This document shows positions 58,418-64,000 of a stretch of DNA of 64,000 nt, in pieces. A program made the translations under genes and the position numbers. The stretch is from contig SKCR01006516.1 of the NCBI GenBank assembly GCA_019454045.1, forward strand, positions 372,001 to 436,000, given 5' to 3'. The DNA is from Zanthoxylum bungeanum (Eukaryota; Streptophyta; Magnoliopsida; Sapindales; Rutaceae). The stretch's first letter is position 1. Each line of letters opens with the position of its first letter. The notes under the pieces were generated by a model. It was not told the DNA's origin and ran no database searches. It was given only the letters and a program-made list of their open reading frames with translations.

Positions 58418-60240
58418 TGATCGGTGAAATCACTCACGTTACGCAAGCGCACGTATCGCTCAGGTAGTATAAAATGTATCGATCCCAATAGGACTTAATA
58501 CCTAGGTTATCAATTTATGAAGTTAAATGTTTACAAGTATCTAATAGATTGGTTGTTGATTGGATGGTGATTTTTATCTAAAACAAGTAAATAAAATAGT
58601 GCGAAAGTAAATTTAAGGAAAATTCAATATTATAAAACTATCTAGGGTTGTGAATCCTTCCAATCTTTTAAAGATGACGTAATATCTCATGTTTGTGCAG
58701 TATATCAGTTTATAAACCTGTAATACGAAAATATGCAAAAGCCTATTCTGATGATCAGATGCAAACACCCAAAGTAACCAAATTAACTATATTCATATGT
58801 TAACCAAGTTACATGAATTCATTAAGATTAAGTTCCAATTATGGCTACCCCCGCCCGACAGGTATATTCCTATCATGTAAGAAAATCTACTAGTAAGAGT
58901 CATTTGCCCCGAGGTGAGATCATGAGCTATTGAGTCTAAGGAAAACCTAAAATCCTTTTTCCAAGTTCATTTTAAGTTTACCAGATCAATCTTATTAGTG
59001 GCCAGTTAATAAGAAGCATTAAGCTTAAGACTCAATAAATAAACCTTATATTACTACCCGAGACATAAAACAACATAATTTATAAACCAGTGATATTGAA
59101 ATTCATCACACCCCTAGATATTATGTTTAGTTACAAAACATACCTAAAATTACAAAATGTATAGTTAAACAGAATAACATAACAAAAAATAAAGAAAATT
59201 ACAACAATAAAAGAAAATGATGGAGCTAGGGTTCACTTTTAATACTTCAAATATAGATTACTCCATTATCAATTAATAATTTCTTGAATTAATTATATTA
59301 AAATCGACCATATAGACGGTGAATGTCATCTGTCCAAAGTCCAACCGACCATATAGGCGGTAACAAAATCATATAAACCAACCATGTAGGCGGTAACAAG
59401 GTTAGCACCTAAACCGACCATATAGGCGGAAACTAAGTGCACTAATGTAAAACCGGCCATATAGGCGGTAAATAATTAATTGAATTTACTTATTTAAATT
59501 AAGGGAGTAAATCTAAATATTATATTAAAAGTTTCACCCCAGACTCCAGCAAAAGAGATTACTTACTCATGATGTAATTAAAAACACACAAAAATTTATT
59601 AAATAAATAAAGAGAAAATACAAGAAAACATAAATAAACATGCAAGACACTTTCTTTTAGGTTTTCATGAAGAAATCCCCCAAAGAATGCATGAAAAATT
59701 TATAAAGTTTAGCTTGGTATCTATAGGCAAATATAAAGGCTTCCACCAATTTCTCCACTAAACATGGCACCAAACATGACACCAAATCCTCCACCAAACA
59801 TACAAGAATGTTTGGTGGAAGATTGAGAATTTCCATTTTTTTTTTTGTTTTTGAAAATGACTTTAATAATTACACATAACACACTTACGGATTTTTCATC
59901 AATTTCAGTGATGAAAACTCCAGAATTCGAAAATCATATGAACTTCAACATTGTAGCTCTTTGAGTCCTCTTTAATCTGAAACTTGAATCACCTCAATCT
60001 GATATCAGAATAAAATATTATGGCCAAAATACGACAATTGCGCAAAGCTGAAATTTCCAAATTGTACTTCGTTAGAACACCATTTCAAGTTTCCAATCTC
60101 CAAAATCAAAATGTCAAGTCCAGTTTTGCCCTTATTTGTTCCATTTTCGTCCTAATTGATTCCATTGAGTTCCAATTTTATTTTATCTGTAAAATATTAA
60201 GTAAATGGGTGGTAAATATTGATATATTTTTCGCTCATCA
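58418..60240 (-). repeat. Diverged Athila-type LTR (3' LTR)
   Basis: 1823 bp, TGATCGGTGAAATCAC...TCGCTCATCA. Related to 14139-16240 at both ends and across its 3' third, but the promoter part is different: no ACGTGG array and no CGTCGCGACG. Five ACCG...CGGT motifs are kept at 59303-59470 with unrelated spacers. Confidence 0.87.
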
Positions 60241-61285
60241 CACCCCCAAACCTAACAGTTTGCTAGTCATCTAGCAAAACAAACAAAACAAAATCCAATA
60301 AATAACTTTAAAATAAAATTAAACTAAGCCACTTTCGTAGGGATCACAGTTGCATTTAGCGTATGCAACAAGCCTTGAAACCCCTAGGTGTCCCTAGTGG
60401 ACGAGTTGTAGTCTCTTGAGGGCTTACAGCAACGATACCCACAAACATCAAGCAAATGTAAAATTAAACATACAAAACAAGTTAGTGACTAAACAGGTGA
60501 GAATCTTATCCAAGTTAAGAATTGTTTTCTTTCTTTCTAAATTACCAAATAAGTAAATTCTCCGATTATTTTTACCATTCTCCATATACACAACCAACAA
60601 GGTATTAATAAAATCATTGTGCCACAATATTTATAAGTGTAGTTGAAAAGAGAGTAATATTTTTGTCCTAAAGTTATATCAGAATTCACACCTTTTTAGC
60701 GATGAATTTTTTCATAACATCTTTAATCCATGTAGCGAGCTTTGTGCCAGTGACTCCCAAACCTGTTGGCTTTAGGACACTAGGTGTTTAGACACCCCTA
60801 CAAACTTAATTACTCGGATCTCGGATGTTTATTTTTTTATTTTTAATAATTAACATATTTAATACATGTAGCGAGCTTTGGGCTAGTGACTCCCAACCCA
60901 GTTGGTTTTAGGGCACTAGATGTTAAAACACCCCTACGAACTTAATTACTCGAATCTCAGATGTTAAAAGTTCTACCATTTGATGCGAATAATCTCTGCT
61001 TACTGAGGCAAGATGTCCGGTTACTAAGTAGAAACTTTTTTAATATACACAATATTTTTTTTATTCCATCGTTTTTTTAGATGCTTCCTCCAATTAAACT
61101 AGAGCATTGAATATTACAAACTTTTCACTTATAACTCATGGCCGTATGTTACCTTGCATGTTGATAATACTTGTCTACTAAGCGTATGAAGATCCAATTT
61201 AGTCAGTATTATGGAGAATTCACGAATTAAATAATTCAAAAGGAAATAAATAAAAATTAATTTGTTACAAAATAGGTTGAGATAC
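60241..61285 (-). other. Internal 3' end of the diverged Athila element
   Basis: Begins with the polypurine tract (plus strand CACCCCCAAACC). It parallels 16241-17275, including the paired roughly 120-bp units, and ends at GAGATAC where the Tat/Ogre LTR is inserted. The region that would show whether this family also carries a LOG-like gene lies beyond the break. Confidence 0.82.
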
Positions 61286-63257
61286 TGTAGGCACTGCATT
61301 TTTGCATTTAAGTCCCAATGATGAGCCTCGTACGGAGGCACTACTCTTTAAGTTGCGGAAGTCGCGGGAAACGGACGTCGGAAGGGAAAAGTCAGAAATC
61401 AATACCTTGTTGGATTTAATTCGTTTGCTTAGCTTCAGGTTTGCTCATTGAACCTCTGTTTTAAAACTTATCATCGGTCCAAAACCCACACCAAGCCACA
61501 CATCAAACCACACGCACAAGCCCACCACAAAGAACCAAACACACGCCCAAACCCTCTAATTCACGCCCAAATCCTCCCAAAATAATAAATCCGCACATTA
61601 AACATATGTTGAAATCTAGACAAATCACCTTCCCAAACTAAAGAAATCAAATCAAATCTCATAAATCACATTCCTAATTAAATTAAATCACATGCCTAAA
61701 CTGAATAAAATCAAATCAAAATCCTACAAATTACATTCCTAAAATAAATAGATTTTTCCTTATGACACACTAATTAGAGATTTCCCCCCATAATTACATA
61801 ATTACTTTCCCTACCCATACAAGGAAAACCCTAAACTTTTCTTATAAAAAGGACCATAACCCAACTCTTTTTCCCCTAGCTCATTCACGCCCCTCCTCTC
61901 TCTCCCTAACATTCACGCCCAACAAAGAAAACAGCCCCCATTTTACTGTGAAACTGCACCCCGGTTGCTGTGACCAGTCACCAAGAAACTCACCTCCCAT
62001 CACCACACAAACAGCCACCGAAAATAACCTCTACACCACGCAAAACCGCACCCCTGAAACTCCTCGATTTACCACCAAAACAACAAGAAAACAACCCCTT
62101 TTACCTTGAAACTGCACCCCAAACTGCCATGCAATCACCAAAAATACAGCTTGAATCTACCCAATAATTATCGAAAAAACTGCCCAGCAAACTGCCCTAA
62201 ACCACCGCAAAACTGTCCAAAAACTATCCCACATACCGTAAACAACAACCAAAAACAACGACCATAAAAACAGCAACAAAACAGAGCAAACAGCAGCCCA
62301 AAACAGCGAGGCAATGAAGGAAAACAGTGAACCAGTAAATCAAAAAAGTTGCGGAGCATAAACCCTTCCGACAACCGCGTAACGCACTTCCAAAAAGAGA
62401 CTTAAGAGGTTAGATCTGAGGGCACCCTTTTATTTATTCCCGTTCTTTTTCTGTTATTTATTATTATTTCTTCGCATGTATTTTTTTGATTCATGTGTGT
62501 TGTGGCCATGGGATGAATGATTTTGTGATATCTCTCGTGGTATATCGGATGGAAACCCGAACGTAAATTCCGTAGCCGAATCCGAATGGACGGTAGTGTG
62601 GTCTGAACTCGGGATGCAATTCCACGTACCGCTTGAGAAATGCACAAATTTCGTTTCATCTAATCTTGTGTTTATTCGTTGTCTATTAGAGATAGTATGT
62701 TACTTTTATGCATGATTTAGTTGTTTAGTATGTTATTTTTATGCATGACTTAGTTGTTTAGCATATTATTTCCAAGCATGATTTAGTTGTTTCTTTCGTA
62801 TTAGGAACTTAATTATATCTCTTATAGGTTTATGTTTAGATTATTATTTATTTATATTGCCATGTTTATCGATTTAATACGTTCATGAGATTGCGTGCTT
62901 GCCGTTATTTCGACTTACTTTTATGCATGCAAACTTAGATATAGGTTATATGCAAACTTAGATATGTTACGTGCAAACTTAGATTTAGGTTATTCTTGCA
63001 TATGTGTGTTGCGTAGACTCGGTTATATTATTACATAAATCTGTTCATTACAAGTGGCATAAGTAAGGGACCATTCCGAACCCAACGGTTTGAGGTCTTC
63101 CCTTGCGAGGGGTGAGTGCGGCCTTAAATCATTTCCCAGTTCACACTGGGTGGCGACTCCATTTTATTTCTCCGGTTTAGTCCCCCGCGGGCTACTCTGT
63201 ACTCCTACCCACCGGGCCGCGAGCCTGGAACAGCGTCGTCGATTTCTATGTCCTACA
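61286..63257 (+). repeat. 5' LTR of a Tat/Ogre-type Gypsy element
   Basis: Starts TGTAGGCACTGCATTTTTGC at the break in the Athila sequence and ends TCCTACA, 1972 bp. C-rich, gene-free stretch at 61480-62340. The element continues past the window, so the second LTR and target duplication are not seen. Confidence 0.8.
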
Positions 63258-63260
63258 GTC

Positions 63261-63278
63261 TGGCGACTCCACTGGGGA
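63261..63278 (+). promoter_or_regulatory. Primer binding site of the Tat/Ogre-type element
   Basis: TGGCGACTCCACTGGGGA, three bases after the LTR end. TGGCGACTC...TGGGGA is the site, read as tRNA-Arg type, found in plant Tat/Ogre elements. Confidence 0.8.
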
Positions 63279-64000
63279 TAGAGAATCGGCCCCGAAATAA
63301 TGCCTTGTAATGATTGTGATTTCTGTTTTAGTTAACAATGTCTACAGTGGGTTGAAGGGGTTTAATCAAAGGCACTATTAGAGCTAGGTAATGGTTGGGT
63401 GTCTTCCTTCATTCACTACCTTTCTATAGCTGAAAGGAAAAGCTGTGAAGGCACCTGGATAATCATTTACCCGAAGCTTACAGTGATGGACTAATTTGGA
63501 GGACTTATTGTTTATTCCTCTCACCAAGGCGATAAGAGCCTAAGAGGCTTGGGTATTTAAGAGAGTCCGCTCCACCCTCCCTCTGGGGAATCTTCAATAA
63601 GAAATCCATTTGATAGTCAGTCATGTATCATCACTCGTTGGCACGTACCCTAGCGTATAAAAAGGTGCGCTCATTGGTCGCTCAAACCCTTGAGTGAGAA
63701 GTCCTAGTTGTGGGCAATCCTTCGCCAGCGGGAGCCTTTGTCTATACCCCTATAAACCCGCATGTAAACCGTAGTTGTAGGACCAATAGAAAACACCCAT
63801 TTACGCTTGTGTTCGGGACCATCATCATTTGGATTCAGTTGGACCTTTCGTCATAAGTTATGAATTTGTTGGGCCATTTAAACTGGGACGAGTTCGCCTC
63901 TTATGACAATTGGGCCAAAAGCTTCTAAAACGCCGATGGGCCACTTTATGTTTAGACCCCTTATCATTTGAAGTTGTTTAGCCATGTTATCGTAAAAGTG
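63279..64000 (+). other. Leader of the Tat/Ogre-type element
   Basis: Non-coding to the end of the window; gag would start further on. Confidence 0.6.

Noticed and set aside
61970..62374. Short frames in the C-rich stretch
   Set aside because: They lie inside the Tat/Ogre LTR, on both strands, with no recognisable domain.

Overview
This is nuclear DNA from a flowering plant, almost certainly a eudicot. It holds two split plant genes with plant-type introns, an FD-like bZIP factor and a LARP1-type La-related protein, in AT-rich DNA filled with nested plant LTR retrotransposons (Copia, Athila-type Gypsy, Tekay/Del-type Gypsy, Tat/Ogre-type Gypsy), a hAT-like element and a Helitron. The species cannot be named from the sequence alone. 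I see no tRNA, rRNA or CRISPR array.

Layout. 489-6757: a complete but broken Copia element on the minus strand with near-identical LTRs and target-site duplication (TSD) ATTCA. 7157-8478: FD-like gene, minus strand, three exons, with a Copia LTR starting 38 bp upstream of its ATG. 8516-13390: that second Copia element, plus strand, truncated. 13891-22441: a hAT-like element (8-bp TSD) split by an Athila-type element (14139-22030, minus strand, TSD TGGAT). The Athila copy has lost gag to RNase H but keeps integrase and two unusual downstream genes: a small basic Cys-cluster protein and a LOG-type cytokinin-activating enzyme. 23557-29226: LARP1-like gene, minus strand, six exons, one 3.4-kb intron full of repeats. 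30673-31076: a 404-bp Helitron with six near-identical hairpins. 33634-40550: head-to-tail Copia LTRs, one split by a solo Athila LTR (34753-36880), then gag to integrase of the Copia. 42793-48006: Tekay-type Gypsy fragment with 3' LTR. 48007-about 52500: decayed minus-strand Copia. 53064-55746: solo Tekay LTR (TSD CATAT). 56539-57700: 583-bp tandem duplication. 58418-61285: a diverged Athila LTR plus the end of its internal region, cut by the 5' LTR of a Tat/Ogre-type element (61286-end).

Most notable. (1) The Athila element carries an intronless LOG-like reading frame and a second ORF whose basic patch plus C4 cluster resembles the nucleic-acid-binding proteins of plant flexiviruses; each is preceded by a splice-acceptor-like sequence. 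(2) Two related Copia elements lack a tRNA-type primer binding site. In each, the sequence just inside the 5' LTR is perfectly complementary (14 and 15 nt) to a site within its own LTR, and the two pairs differ in sequence but keep complementarity, which points to self-priming. (3) Several LTR families carry arrays of hairpins or palindromes at matching promoter or leader positions, some with covarying stems. All transposon coding regions here are interrupted; only the LARP1-like gene looks intact, and the FD-like gene has a non-GT donor in intron 1.
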